Shown in pieces: positions 1 to 8,978 of a stretch of 64,000 nt of DNA. The position numbers and the translations under genes were made by a program. The stretch's first letter is position 1. Every line of letters starts with the position of its first letter. Below the pieces are notes generated by a model. It ran no database searches, had not been told where the DNA came from, and saw nothing but the letters and a program-made list of their open reading frames with translations. Source of the DNA: Corynebacterium stationis (GTDB lineage: Bacteria; Actinomycetota; Actinomycetes; Mycobacteriales; Mycobacteriaceae); the NCBI RefSeq assembly GCF_001941345.1, contig NZ_CP009251.1:620001-684000 (forward strand). Reading direction: 5' to 3'.

Positions 1-944
1 ACCAGGTCCAAGCCGGTGGTTTCTTCAGTGATTGGATGCTCTACCTGCAAACGGGTGTTGACCTCGAGGAAGGAGATGAGGCCATCGGAGCCGACCAGGT
101 ATTCCACGGTGCCGGCACCGTAGTAGCCTGCCTCGCGGCAGATACGCTTTGCGGACTCGTGAATGGAGGCGCGCTGCTCATCGGTCAAGAATGGGGCAGG
201 AGCTTCTTCGACGAGCTTCTGGAAACGACGCTGCAAGGAGCAGTCGCGGGTACCAGCAACAATGACGTTGCCATGCTGATCGGCAAGTACCTGAGCCTCG
301 ACGTGGCGTGCCTTGTCCAGGTAGCGCTCAACAAAGCACTCGCCGCGGCCGAAGGCACTAATTGCCTCACGCGTTGCGGACTCGAAAAGCTCTGCAACCT
401 CAGACTTTTCATAAGCAACCTTCATACCGCGGCCACCGCCGCCGAAAGCTGCCTTAATAGCGATAGGCAAACCGAACTCTTCAGCGAAAGCCTCTACCTC
501 AGCAGCATCTGCCACTGGGTCCTTGGTTCCTGGGGTCATCGGTGCTTCTGCGCGCTCAGCAATGTGGCGTGCAGTGACCTTGTCACCCAGATCTGCGATG
601 GACTGTGGTGATGGGCCGATCCAAATCAGGCCCGCGTCGATTACAGCTTGCGCAAATTCTGCATTTTCAGCCAAGAAACCGTATCCCGGATGGACGGCAT
701 TTGCTCCTGACTTCTGCGCGGCATCCAACACCTTGTCAATGGCCAAGTAAGACTCTGCGGAAGTCTGACCGCCAAGGGCAAATGCTTCATCCGCAAGCTC
801 TACGAATGGTGCATTTGCATCCGGTTCTGCGTACACAGCCACTGACGCGATGTCGGCATCGCGGGCGGCGCGAATAATGCGGACCGCGATTTCGCCGCGG
901 TTGGCGATCAGAACCTTGGTGATCTTTCGGGATTCAACTGCCAC
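1..944 (-). CDS. accBC: Acyl-CoA carboxylase alpha subunit (biotin carboxylase part), 3' end outside window
   Basis: Only the first 314 or so residues are in the window; the gene runs off the left edge. It encodes the ATP-dependent biotin carboxylase half of acetyl/propionyl-CoA carboxylase, which carboxylates biotin before transfer to acyl-CoA by the AccD subunits. Visible motifs are the N-terminal [14 protein letters not shown], the substrate loop [14 protein letters not shown], the ATP-grasp glycine loop [12 protein letters not shown] near residue 165, and [11 protein letters not shown] near the cut end. The start is a GTG at 944, giving [17 protein letters not shown], which matches corynebacterial AccBC. 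The biotinyl domain should lie beyond position 1. The partner genes accD1, accD2 and accE sit 12 kb away in this window. Identification is secure; the split from accD genes is normal for the genus. Confidence 0.95.
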   Translation of the reverse strand, partial: MAVESRKITKVLIANRGEIAVRIIRAARDADIASVAVYAEPDANAPFVELADEAFALGGQTSAESYLAIDKVLDAAQKSGANAVHPGYGFLAENAEFAQAVIDAGLIWIGPSPQSIADLGDKVTARHIAERAEAPMTPGTKDPVADAAEVEAFAEEFGLPIAIKAAFGGGGRGMKVAYEKSEVAELFESATREAISAFGRGECFVERYLDKARHVEAQVLADQHGNVIVAGTRDCSLQRRFQKLVEEAPAPFLTDEQRASIHESAKRICREAGYYGAGTVEYLVGSDGLISFLEVNTRLQVEHPITEETTGLDL

Positions 945-1053
945 GGCTAATAGACCTTCCTAAACATAACTACTTTGAACTCTAACTATTCTTACACACA
1001 GAAACATGAGAATACCGTCATATTTTGCTTTTTCGCAACAAACCATATTGAAA

Positions 1054-1091
1054 ACGCCCGTACCTGCGCAAATGCTTGCGGATACGGGCGT
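1054..1091 (-). terminator. Rho-independent terminator after the rhodanese gene
   Basis: A 9-bp perfect stem, ACGCCCGTA at 1054-1062 and TACGGGCGT at 1083-1091, encloses a loop that can itself pair weakly. On the minus strand the stem is followed by TTTT and then mixed bases. It lies 89 nt past the stop of the rhodanese gene and before accBC, so it likely separates the two transcripts. Confidence 0.6.
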
Positions 1092-1179
1092 GTCTTTGGT
1101 TACATCTGGCTCAAAGGGCCTTGACGGCCGAGATTCAGAGGTGCAAAACCGCTTGCTTTACTTCTCGGTTACTTCTCAG

Positions 1180-2049
1180 TTACTTCTCGATGGGCATGCG
1201 AACCATGTTGCCCCACTCAGCCCACGAGCCGTCATAATTCCGAACATTGTCGAAGCCCAGGAGGAACTTCAGAACAAACCACGTATGGGCAGCCTGCGCG
1301 CCGACGTGAGAGTACAGAATTACTTCAGAAGCAGAACGCAGGTCGGCGTAAGTCTTTTCCAGTTCCGCAAAGGGGCGGAAGGTGGCATTGGGATACGTTG
1401 CTGTGTCCCACTTGATGTGGGTAGCGCCCGGGATATGTCCGTGGCGGAAAGTCGTGCCGTACTGGGAGTCGCCATTGGTGGAAAAGACAGTCGGCTCGCC
1501 ATTGAATTCCTCGGCGCTACGGGTATCAATCAGCGCCCGGTTTGCTTGCTTGTCGACGAGCTCCGCGACAAACGCGCGGTGCGCCGCATCATTGCGTGGC
1601 GTCTCTGGATAATCCGACTCAGGGAAGTCTGGAACCGCGTAGGAGGTATCGCGCTCTTCGGCCATCCAGGAGTCACGACCACCATTGAGTAGGCGAACGT
1701 CCCCATGGCCGTAAAGCTCAAAGATCCACAGAGCGAAAGCAGCCCACCAGTTGGATTTATCACCGTAGATAACAATGGTGTCATCGCGCTTGATGCCTTT
1801 AGAGCGCATTAAGTTAGCAAATCCCGCGGAATCCACGACATCGCGGGTATTTTGATCTAATAGTTCAGTATGGAAGTTGATCCTCGTGGCGGTAGGGATA
1901 TGCCCGATATCGTAAAGCAGGGAATCTTCGTCAACTTCAATAACACGTAGTCCCTTGATGCCTAAACGTGCGGAAAGCCATGGTGCTGATACCAGGCGAC
2001 CGGGGTGTGCATAATCCTGAAAAGGAGGGTGCGGATCAAATTCGGTCAC
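1180..2049 (-). CDS. Two-domain rhodanese (thiosulfate sulfurtransferase-like), catalytic Cys replaced by Ser
   Basis: A 289-residue tandem rhodanese protein of the SseA/ThtR/CysA type. The N-terminal domain contains YDIGHIPTATRINFHTEL and YGDKSNWWAAFALWIFELYGH. The C-terminal domain contains RHGHIPGATHIKWDTATYPN and RNYDGSWAEWGN. These enzymes normally move sulfur from thiosulfate through an active-site Cys in a Y-C-x-x-G loop. Here the loop reads LYSHVGAQAAHTWF, so the Cys position is Ser (codon TCT). The flanking residues are well conserved. I chose the GTG at 2049 because AAAGG lies 8 nt upstream and the protein then begins MTEFDPHPPFQDYAHP; an ATG at 2091 would add 14 residues. The fold is clear, but classical sulfurtransferase activity is doubtful. 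Confidence 0.85.
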   Translation of the reverse strand: MTEFDPHPPFQDYAHPGRLVSAPWLSARLGIKGLRVIEVDEDSLLYDIGHIPTATRINFHTELLDQNTRDVVDSAGFANLMRSKGIKRDDTIVIYGDKSNWWAAFALWIFELYGHGDVRLLNGGRDSWMAEERDTSYAVPDFPESDYPETPRNDAAHRAFVAELVDKQANRALIDTRSAEEFNGEPTVFSTNGDSQYGTTFRHGHIPGATHIKWDTATYPNATFRPFAELEKTYADLRSASEVILYSHVGAQAAHTWFVLKFLLGFDNVRNYDGSWAEWGNMVRMPIEK

Positions 2050-2340
2050 GTTGGCGGCCTTTCTTTCGGGGGATACTTTCATGTGCTCCAATGCGTCGAT
2101 TCAATATTACAGTGCTCGGCCTTGAATGGTCACTTGGGATGGCAAAATGTGGTATCGGCTACAGCAAATCACGCATGCTCATTGACGCAGTTTGGCGCTT
2201 GCTGAAAAATCTTTATCTGACCTTGATTTTCTTAATTCCTATCACGCTAAAGGCAGTGGTTACCCCCATAAAAATCGCAGCCGTTCTAAGTGCACACAAC
2301 ACTCTTTCATAGACTACTTTTCTCTAGGGAGGGTGCGGCT

Positions 2341-2382
2341 AAAAGTGATGAGCCTTGGCAGTACCCGCTACTTATCACTTTT
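2341..2382. promoter_or_regulatory. Inverted repeat in divergent promoter region
   Basis: The gap between the rhodanese gene (minus) and the Cj0069-family gene (plus) is over 300 nt and must hold both promoters. Near its right end lies an inverted repeat, AAAAGTGAT at 2341-2349 and ATCACTTTT at 2374-2382, 32 nt before the downstream ATG. It could be an operator or a leader hairpin. It has no T-run typical of a terminator. I see no coding sequence in this gap. Confidence 0.35.
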
Positions 2383-2413
2383 CCTCACTAGCCCTTGAAG
2401 GGAGTGTTTCCCC

Positions 2414-3529
2414 ATGCACAAAGCAATTGTGGTTTTCGAAGTCGAAGGCGGATCGGACAAATATTTCAACGGTCACCGTAAAGACACCATGCCGATCGTC
2501 AATTCCATTCTGGATGCCGGCTGGCACGCGGAGGTCGTGTATTTCCGCCCAGAATGGAGCGAAGACATCTTCACCTATGTTTCAGAAAACTTCGATGCCT
2601 ATATCTCCCGCGTCAATCCCGGCAATATCCCCAGCGGCGAAAAGGTCTACTTCGAACTGCTCACTCGGCTTTCTGAAGCAGGGCTCGTGGGGATGTCTAC
2701 TCCCGAAGAGATGATGGCCTATGGCGCGAAAGATGCTTTGGTCAAGCTCAACGAGACCGCCCTGGTTCCATCAGATACCGCGGCATACTACGACGTGGAA
2801 ACATTCCACGCTACCTTTCCTATCTCTTTGTCATATGGCGAACGTGTTCTGAAGCAAAACCGGGGTTCCACTGGCAGTGGTATATGGCGCGTGCAGATTG
2901 AAGACAAGGAACTCGCCGCGAGCATCGTGCCAGGGACCCCGTTGCCGCTGGATACGGAACTCAAATGCACCGAGGCAGTGGATAATCACACGGAAATTCG
3001 CCAGCTTGGAGAGTTCATGAATTTCTGTGACCGCTACATTATCGGTGATAACGGCATGTTGGTGGATATGCGCTTTATGCCGCGCATCGTCGAAGGCGAA
3101 ATTCGCATCCTGCTCGTAGGACCCGATCCAGTATTCGTTGTACACAAAAAGCCCGCAGAAGGCGGCGATAACTTCTCTGCTACATTGTTCTCTGGCGCTA
3201 CCTATAGCTACGACAGTCCTGAAGCCTGGCCGGAGTTGGTGGAGATGTTCGCCGCGGCACGCCCGGTTATCGCCGAAAAGCTCGGCGGAGACAATATTCC
3301 GTTGGTCTGGACTGCTGATTTCATGCTTGCCGATGCCGCCGACGGCCATGACACCTATGTCCTTGGAGAGATCAACTGCTCGTGTGTGGGCTTTACCTCG
3401 GAGCTCGACATGGGTATCCAGGAAAAGATCGCGGCTATTGCTATTTCGCGCGTTGAAGAAAAAGAAAGAGCTCTTGCCCACGGCGACCGTGGTGGTCACG
3501 ACGGACAAGAACTCCTTTTGAGCCACTGA
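2414..3529 (+). CDS. Cj0069 family protein (ATP-grasp-like), function unknown
   Basis: A 371-residue protein that I recognise as the Cj0069 family, named after a Campylobacter protein. The start is well supported by AAGGGAG about 10 nt before the ATG. The N-terminus (MHKAIVVFEVEGGSDKYFNGH) and the later segments RVLKQNRGSTGSGIWRVQI (about residues 144-162) and DMRFMPRIVEGEIRILLVG have the order of an ATP-grasp fold: a nucleotide-binding lysine with a glycine-rich loop, then an acidic sheet. VLGEINCSCVGF near residue 318 could hold the metal-binding acid and asparagine. Such folds form acid-amine or acid-thiol bonds, but the substrate is not known to me. It stands alone, with betA converging on it. 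Confidence 0.7.
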   Translation: MHKAIVVFEVEGGSDKYFNGHRKDTMPIVNSILDAGWHAEVVYFRPEWSEDIFTYVSENFDAYISRVNPGNIPSGEKVYFELLTRLSEAGLVGMSTPEEMMAYGAKDALVKLNETALVPSDTAAYYDVETFHATFPISLSYGERVLKQNRGSTGSGIWRVQIEDKELAASIVPGTPLPLDTELKCTEAVDNHTEIRQLGEFMNFCDRYIIGDNGMLVDMRFMPRIVEGEIRILLVGPDPVFVVHKKPAEGGDNFSATLFSGATYSYDSPEAWPELVEMFAAARPVIAEKLGGDNIPLVWTADFMLADAADGHDTYVLGEINCSCVGFTSELDMGIQEKIAAIAISRVEEKERALAHGDRGGHDGQELLLSH

Positions 3530-3535
3530 CGAAAT

Positions 3536-3570
3536 GCAGTAAAGAGCGAAGTTGCTTTAGCTCCTACTGC
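3536..3570. terminator. Probable bidirectional terminator between Cj0069-family gene and betA
   Basis: GCAGTA at 3536-3541 pairs with TACTGC at 3565-3570, and an inner GAGC/GCTC pairing extends the stem past a small bulge. It lies in the 34-nt convergent gap and overlaps the betA stop codon. T-rich sequence follows on the plus strand. The stem is imperfect, so this is a moderate call. Confidence 0.4.
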
Positions 3571-5118
3571 TTATTGATTAATTCTGCTGCGCGTTCGCCG
3601 ATCATCATGCAAGTGATGTTCGGATTGACAGCGACTAGTTGTGGCATGACGGAGGCATCGGCCACACGTAGACGGTTGACGCCCTTAACGCGCAGTTCAG
3701 GATCTAGTGGCGACATGTCATCGTCAGCCGAGCCCATGCGGCAGGAGCCCGCTGGGTGGTAAACCGTGTTGTGGGTCTTCGCAATGTAGTCGGCGATTTC
3801 CTCATCGGTTTGCACCTCCGGACCAGGGGAGAGCTCACGCTTGACTACATCGGCAAGCGCTGACTGCGACGCAATCTTGCGGGCCAGCTTGATGCCTTCG
3901 ACCGCAATGCGCATATCGTAGCCTTCCTCATCGGTGAAGTAGCGAGGATCGACAGCTGGCTTATCGCGAAAATCATTCGAGCGAAGACGCACCGTGCCAC
4001 GGGACCGCGCGTGGGTCACGTTAGGCGTGAGCGCGAAAGAATTTTCTGCGGTTGGGTAACCCTGACGCAGGGTGTGCATATCAAAAGGCACGGAACCGTA
4101 GTGCATCATCAAATCCGGCAGATCGGTGTCTTGGTCGATCTGGGTAAAAATACCGATTTCCCACCACTGAGTTGAGTCAGAAACCATGTCAACCGTGGTT
4201 TCAAAGTTGATGACAGCTTCTGGGTGGTCCTGCAGGTTAGAACCAACACCAGGAGAGTCAACACGCACATCAATGCCAACCTCTTTAAGGTGTTCAGCTG
4301 GGCCGATACCGGAGAGCATCAACAGCTGAGGCGTGTTAATCGCGCCAGCAGAAATGATGACCTCACGCTTTGCGTTGAGAACTGCACGGCGGCCAAAAAC
4401 ATCACGCTGGTATTCAATTCCAGTCGCGTTGTTGTCTTCGTCGAACAATGCGGGAAACCCACATATCGGTGAGGATATCTAGATTCTCACGGCCCTCAAT
4501 TGGGTGAAGATAGGACACAGATGAAGACGAGCGGGTGCCATCCTGCTTCGAGTTGATCTGGAAGAAGTTTGCACCGTGCTTGACGGTTTCTCCCTTGTTG
4601 AACTCTTTACGCGGAATGCCGACCTCTTCGCAGGCATCAAGAACAGCGACGCCAACCGGGTCAGTTGCCGGAACAGTCATGAGGTTGACCGGACCATCAT
4701 GGCCATTTTGCTCGCCCTCGTGGTCATTAGTTTCTAGCTTCTTAATCAAAGGAAGCACATTCTCGCGGTTCCAGCCGGTTGCACCAAGCTTCTCCCAGAG
4801 ATCAATGTCTTCTGCAGGAGTGTGGAAAGCGATGCATGAGTTGTGGGAGGAACAGCCACCAAGCACCTTTGCGCGGGAGTGGCGCATGAAAGAATTGCCA
4901 TTTTCTTGCTTTTCGATGGGGTAGTCCCAGTCGAGCCCCGACTCCAGCAATTCTGGCCAGCGGTTGAGTGTGAGCACCTCATCATGCTTTGAATCGTGCG
5001 GGCCAGCCTCAAGAAGGGCGACGGTCACGTCAGGGTTTTCACTCAGACGAGCAGCCAATGCGGCGCCACTCGATCCACCACCAACGATGATGTAGTCATA
5101 GTCCTTCTGATCAGCCAT
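3564..5118 (-). pseudogene. betA: Choline dehydrogenase, GMC oxidoreductase, frameshifted
   Basis: The FAD-dependent GMC oxidoreductase that oxidises choline to betaine aldehyde is present in two reading frames. The N-terminal part (from ATG 5118, AAGGAG 8 nt upstream) has the FAD motif YDYIIVGGGSSGAALAARLSE and the GMC signature around KVLGGCSSHNSCIAFHTP. The C-terminal part has EVIISAGAINTPQLLMLSGIGP and the catalytic His segment NTVYHPAGSCRMGS. The frame breaks at about 4444-4446, where ATT-GTT-CGA should read on as ATT-GTT-TTC-GAC; loss of two T from a short T-run explains it. With the two bases restored the gene is 1557 nt (518 residues), a normal length. It is the last gene of the bet operon. 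It is either truly inactive or a sequencing error. Confidence 0.9.
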
Positions 5119-5171
5119 TAAATTCTCCTTTTCGGTCTTTGCTTTTCTTGTTTGGTCTTGCTTGGTCTTGC

Positions 5172-6659
5172 TTAGTTGCTGCTGGTCTTATCTGGGAACC
5201 AACCCGTGACCGCAGGCTCAGTGTTTTGATAGATGTGCTTTGACTGCTGGTATTCCTCAAGCCCCGATGGTCCCAATTCTCGGCCTACACCGGACATCTT
5301 GAACCCACCCCACTCAGCTTGTGGCATGTAGGGGTGGTAGTCATTGATCCAGATGGTGCCGTGGCGCAACTTGGTAGAAACGCGGTGTGCTGTGCCCTGG
5401 TTGGAAGACCACACAGCGCCGGCCAATCCATAATCGGTGTCATTGCCCAGAGCAATGGCTTCAGCTTCAGTTTTGAAGGTTTCCACTGTGATGACAGGGC
5501 CGAAACCTTCTTCCTGCACAGCAGGGTTATCGGATTTGACCTGGTCAATAACAGTTGGGGCATAGAAGTAGCCGTCGGCTAGTTCATCTCCGCCCCAGTG
5601 ACCGCCACAACGCAGACGTCCGCCGGCTTCGACGCCACGCTCGACGTAGGAAGTGACCTTGTCTCGGTGCTGCTTCGAGATGAGTGGACCGGTTTCTGCC
5701 TTTTCGTCGAAAGGACCACCCATGACAATGCCTTCAGCGCGGCGTACGAGCTCATCGACGAATTTCTCGGCGATGGATTCTTCAACAATCAGGCGGGTAC
5801 CAGCGGAGCACACCAGTCCGGAATCCAGGAATCCGGCATTGAGCGCATTATCCACGGCGGCATCGAAATCGGCGTCAGCGAAGACGATATTTGGGTTCTT
5901 ACCACCAAGCTCGAGAGCTACCTTCTTTACGCCTTGTGCCGCGGATTCTGCAATCTTCTTGCCGGTCTCCAAACCACCGGTAAAGGAGATAAGGTCAATT
6001 TCGGGATGGGAGGAAAGCACCGAGCCGACATTGGCGCCGTCGCCCATAACTACGTTTGCTACACCAGCTGGAAGACCAAGGGAATCCAGAACATCAGCAA
6101 TCAACAACGTGGTTGAAGGCGTGAGTTCTGAAGGTTTAATAACAAATGAATTACCCGTTGCCAGCGCTGGTGCAATCTTCCATGAAGCCTGCAACAGTGG
6201 GAAGTTCCACGGCGTAATCATGCCGCAGACCCCCATTGGTTCATAAGCTACGCGGGATAGAACCGTAGGGTCACCGGCATCAACGATCCGGCCTGGGTTG
6301 GAATCAGCGATCTTGCCGTAGTAACGGAAGCAGTTAGCGATATCGTCCATATCGCCTTCGGCTTCAACAAGACGCTTACCGGTATCAAGTGCCTCTGCGC
6401 GGGCGAATTCATCTTTGCGGCGTTCGATTTCCTCAGCCACCTTGATTAGGAAATCGCCACGCTTGGAAGCTGCAACACCGGACCACACGCCAGATTCAAA
6501 TGCCTCGCGTGCTGCCAAGATGGCCTTTTCTGCATCTTCTTTGCCGCCCTCGGCTACCTCGGCAACGAATTCTCCGTTGGCAGGGCAGGTGATCGTACGA
6601 GTGGCGCCGGAAATGGAGTCCACCCATTCACCATTAATGAAATGTTGATTCTTAGACAA
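5172..6659 (-). CDS. betB: Betaine aldehyde dehydrogenase
   Basis: A 495-residue aldehyde dehydrogenase that oxidises betaine aldehyde to glycine betaine with NAD(P)+. Visible features: ITPWNFPLLQASWKIAPALA in the cofactor-binding domain, the catalytic Glu in KVALELGGKNPNIVF, the nucleophilic Cys in SGLVCSAGTRLIVEE (about residue 284), and the C-terminal GTIWINDYHPYMPQAEWGGFKMSGVGRELG. The length is normal. Translation appears to start at a TTG at 6659, with AGGAAAGTGAG just upstream overlapping the stop region of the BCCT gene 17 nt away. A 53-nt gap with two copies of a TTGGTCTTGC repeat separates it from betA. Its place between a BCCT transporter and choline dehydrogenase makes betaine aldehyde the likely substrate. 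The gene looks intact. Confidence 0.9.
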   Translation of the reverse strand: MSKNQHFINGEWVDSISGATRTITCPANGEFVAEVAEGGKEDAEKAILAAREAFESGVWSGVAASKRGDFLIKVAEEIERRKDEFARAEALDTGKRLVEAEGDMDDIANCFRYYGKIADSNPGRIVDAGDPTVLSRVAYEPMGVCGMITPWNFPLLQASWKIAPALATGNSFVIKPSELTPSTTLLIADVLDSLGLPAGVANVVMGDGANVGSVLSSHPEIDLISFTGGLETGKKIAESAAQGVKKVALELGGKNPNIVFADADFDAAVDNALNAGFLDSGLVCSAGTRLIVEESIAEKFVDELVRRAEGIVMGGPFDEKAETGPLISKQHRDKVTSYVERGVEAGGRLRCGGHWGGDELADGYFYAPTVIDQVKSDNPAVQEEGFGPVITVETFKTEAEAIALGNDTDYGLAGAVWSSNQGTAHRVSTKLRHGTIWINDYHPYMPQAEWGGFKMSGVGRELGPSGLEEYQQSKHIYQNTEPAVTGWFPDKTSSN

Positions 6660-6676
6660 TTTCAGTACTCACTTTC

Positions 6677-8854
6677 CTAGTTAGAGTTAGTGTCATTTTC
6701 CGTTAGCTCGGAATCGACGGTACCTGTTCCATCCCACTCCGTGGGGGCCTCGGCTTCGACACCGGTAAAGGACGTGCCCGCGGTACCACCCATGGCCATG
6801 TAGGTGAGGTGGGTTTCATAGGAACTGACAACGTCTGCGATGACCTGCTCTTTTGTGAAATCCATGACGTTGACGCCACGGGTGCCGCGGGCGGTAAAGA
6901 CCTCCACCGTGTGATAGCTTTTGTCTTCTTCGTCATGGTTCGGCGCCCACGCTGGGGTGGCATGCATAACAGGGCACAGCTGATACTTGAAGTCTTCTTG
7001 TTCGGGGAACTTCACTGTTACATCAACAAATGGCATGCCGTCTTCTGCAGATTCACCTTGAGAAAGCGTGACATCCGCGCCTAACTCACGAAGCTCAAGC
7101 GCAACCGTCGCTACGGCTGGGGTACCGGTCTCTTCAACGAACTTCCGCGCTTCCTCCGGCCCGGGGAATGCCATGCGGCCGGCAAGACGCTCTTGCCACG
7201 GAAGCGGTTCCGTGCCGGCGGCAGTACCGCGGGTTGCTAGAGCCACGGATTGAAGCCTGGAATCAAGGCTGCGGGTCTCTGCACGCAGCGCCTTGAGCAC
7301 ACTCGCCATGAGCAGGTACATCACCACTGAAAATGGCAGACCAATCAACACGGCCGCCGCCTGGAGGGTGTAGACACCGTTAATAAACAGCATTACTAAA
7401 GTAAGAGCACCAGTAATAACCGCCCACACAATGCGCAGCCACGGTGCGCCATCGGAGTCGCGTAGCGATGCCTTCGAGGTCATATTGGCCATGACCAGGG
7501 AACCGGAATCTGCCGAAGTGATGTAAAAGAGCATGCCGACGAATACTGCGATAGCGATCAGCACAGTGCCACCCGGGTACTGCGATAGTAGATTGAAGAA
7601 ACCTGATTCGGGGAGGTCGACAGCTTCCTGGAGGAAGGCGTCATCGCCTGCCCGGAAGTAAGACAGCGCTGCGTTGCCGAAGATGGACACGAACAGCAGG
7701 ATGAATCCGAATGGAATGATGAGCACGCCGAAGATGAATTCACGCAGCGTGCGTCCCCTCGAAATACGCGCGAGGAACAGACCTACGAATGGCGCCCACG
7801 CCATCCACCACGCCCAGAAGAACAGAGTCCAGTCACCCAACCACTGTTCGGCTGGGTAGCCGGGCGCTCCCTCTGTATAAGCGAAATTATTGAGCAGCAT
7901 GCCGGGGAAGCGACTGAAGAAATCACCGATATTTTGAACCAGCTGGCCAAGCAGCTCAGCGGTCTTGCCGGTAATCAAGATCCACAGCAGCAGACCGAGC
8001 GCGAGCAACACGTTGAGCTCGGAGAGCCGGCGAATACCTTTATCAACACCGGAGACGGTGGAGAAGATTGTGATAGCTACCGCCAAAACGATTAGAGCAA
8101 CCTGCACAGTAGCGTTTGTGGGAAGACCAAAGAGCTCCGAAAGACCGTAGTTGAGAAAGACAACTCCGATTCCCAAGGAGGTGGCAATACCAAAGATGGT
8201 TCCCAACGTTGCTGTGATATCGACAGCATTACCGGTCGCACCGTGGATGCGTTTGCCGAAGATGGGAGCCAACGCTGAGCGAATACTCAGCGGTAAATGG
8301 TAGCGATACGCGAAAAGCCCCAGGGCAACGCCCATGAGCGCATACATGGCCCATCCCGGAATACCGTAGTGGAACATGGTCCAAATCGCTGCCATGCGGG
8401 CGGCTTCGTCCGAGAGCGGTTCTGCTTCGGGCGGCGTAAGAAAATTTGTTGCCGGCCCCGCGATGGAGAAGAACATCAGGTCGACGCCGATACCGGCGGC
8501 GAACAACATCGATGCCCAAGTGAACATCCGATATTTGGGCCGAGAATGATCCGGTCCGAGCCGGGTATCGCCCACTCGGCCGAGGGCGATGATAATGACG
8601 AAAAGTACGATGATCCCCGCGGTGAGGATGTAGTACCAGCCAAGATTCGCAGCAATCCAGTTCATGGAGCCGAAAATCACTGTTTCTGCCTGCCCCGGAG
8701 CTATCCAAGCCCACAGGACGAAAGCAATGATCAGGCCCGCAGTTATGAAAAATACGGGCTTATTGACAGTTGAATGCTTGAATTCGTCTGAAGAACCAGT
8801 ACTTGTCGGATCCTCAGAAGTGTCTCTTGAATGAGACTTGGCAAGGTATGCCAT
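6677..8854 (-). CDS. betT: BCCT-family choline/betaine transporter with long C-terminal domain
   Basis: A 725-residue secondary transporter of the betaine/choline/carnitine family, with about 12 membrane helices in residues 30-500. The family signature is seen in FFWAWWMAWAPFVGLFLARISRGRTLREFIFG. A hydrophilic C-terminal domain of about 200 residues follows, ending in HTVEVFTARGTRGVNVMDFTKEQVIADVVSSYETHL. This extension is typical of BetT-type choline transporters and is linked to osmotic regulation. I placed the start at ATG 8854 because GGAGG lies 4 nt upstream; an ATG at 8878 would add eight residues. It is the first gene of the bet operon, so choline is the likely substrate. Unlike betA it is intact. 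Confidence 0.9.
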   Translation of the reverse strand: MAYLAKSHSRDTSEDPTSTGSSDEFKHSTVNKPVFFITAGLIIAFVLWAWIAPGQAETVIFGSMNWIAANLGWYYILTAGIIVLFVIIIALGRVGDTRLGPDHSRPKYRMFTWASMLFAAGIGVDLMFFSIAGPATNFLTPPEAEPLSDEAARMAAIWTMFHYGIPGWAMYALMGVALGLFAYRYHLPLSIRSALAPIFGKRIHGATGNAVDITATLGTIFGIATSLGIGVVFLNYGLSELFGLPTNATVQVALIVLAVAITIFSTVSGVDKGIRRLSELNVLLALGLLLWILITGKTAELLGQLVQNIGDFFSRFPGMLLNNFAYTEGAPGYPAEQWLGDWTLFFWAWWMAWAPFVGLFLARISRGRTLREFIFGVLIIPFGFILLFVSIFGNAALSYFRAGDDAFLQEAVDLPESGFFNLLSQYPGGTVLIAIAVFVGMLFYITSADSGSLVMANMTSKASLRDSDGAPWLRIVWAVITGALTLVMLFINGVYTLQAAAVLIGLPFSVVMYLLMASVLKALRAETRSLDSRLQSVALATRGTAAGTEPLPWQERLAGRMAFPGPEEARKFVEETGTPAVATVALELRELGADVTLSQGESAEDGMPFVDVTVKFPEQEDFKYQLCPVMHATPAWAPNHDEEDKSYHTVEVFTARGTRGVNVMDFTKEQVIADVVSSYETHLTYMAMGGTAGTSFTGVEAEAPTEWDGTGTVDSELTENDTNSN

Positions 8855-8978
8855 GAAACCTCCGTAATCCTTTTGCATGAAAATACCTGCGCAGGCACTC
8901 GTACTACGGTAGGGGGTTTCTAGCTCTGAAGCAAAAATAGATATATTTTATATTTTGGCGGCATTCCCGAGGGAAAAC

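Noticed and set aside
36..611. Long plus-strand open frame over accBC
   Set aside because: It is the shadow of the accBC coding strand; the minus strand has all biotin carboxylase motifs.
1006..1692. Plus-strand 228-codon frame over the rhodanese gene
   Set aside because: It overlaps a clear rhodanese protein on the other strand and has no family features.
2831..3526. Minus-strand 231-codon frame inside the Cj0069-family gene
   Set aside because: The composition is that of an antisense shadow; the plus frame has a good ribosome binding site and family sequence.
5119..5171. TTGGTCTTGC tandem repeats between betB and betA as a regulatory array
   Set aside because: Only two adjacent copies in a 53-nt intergenic spacer; too little to support a function.
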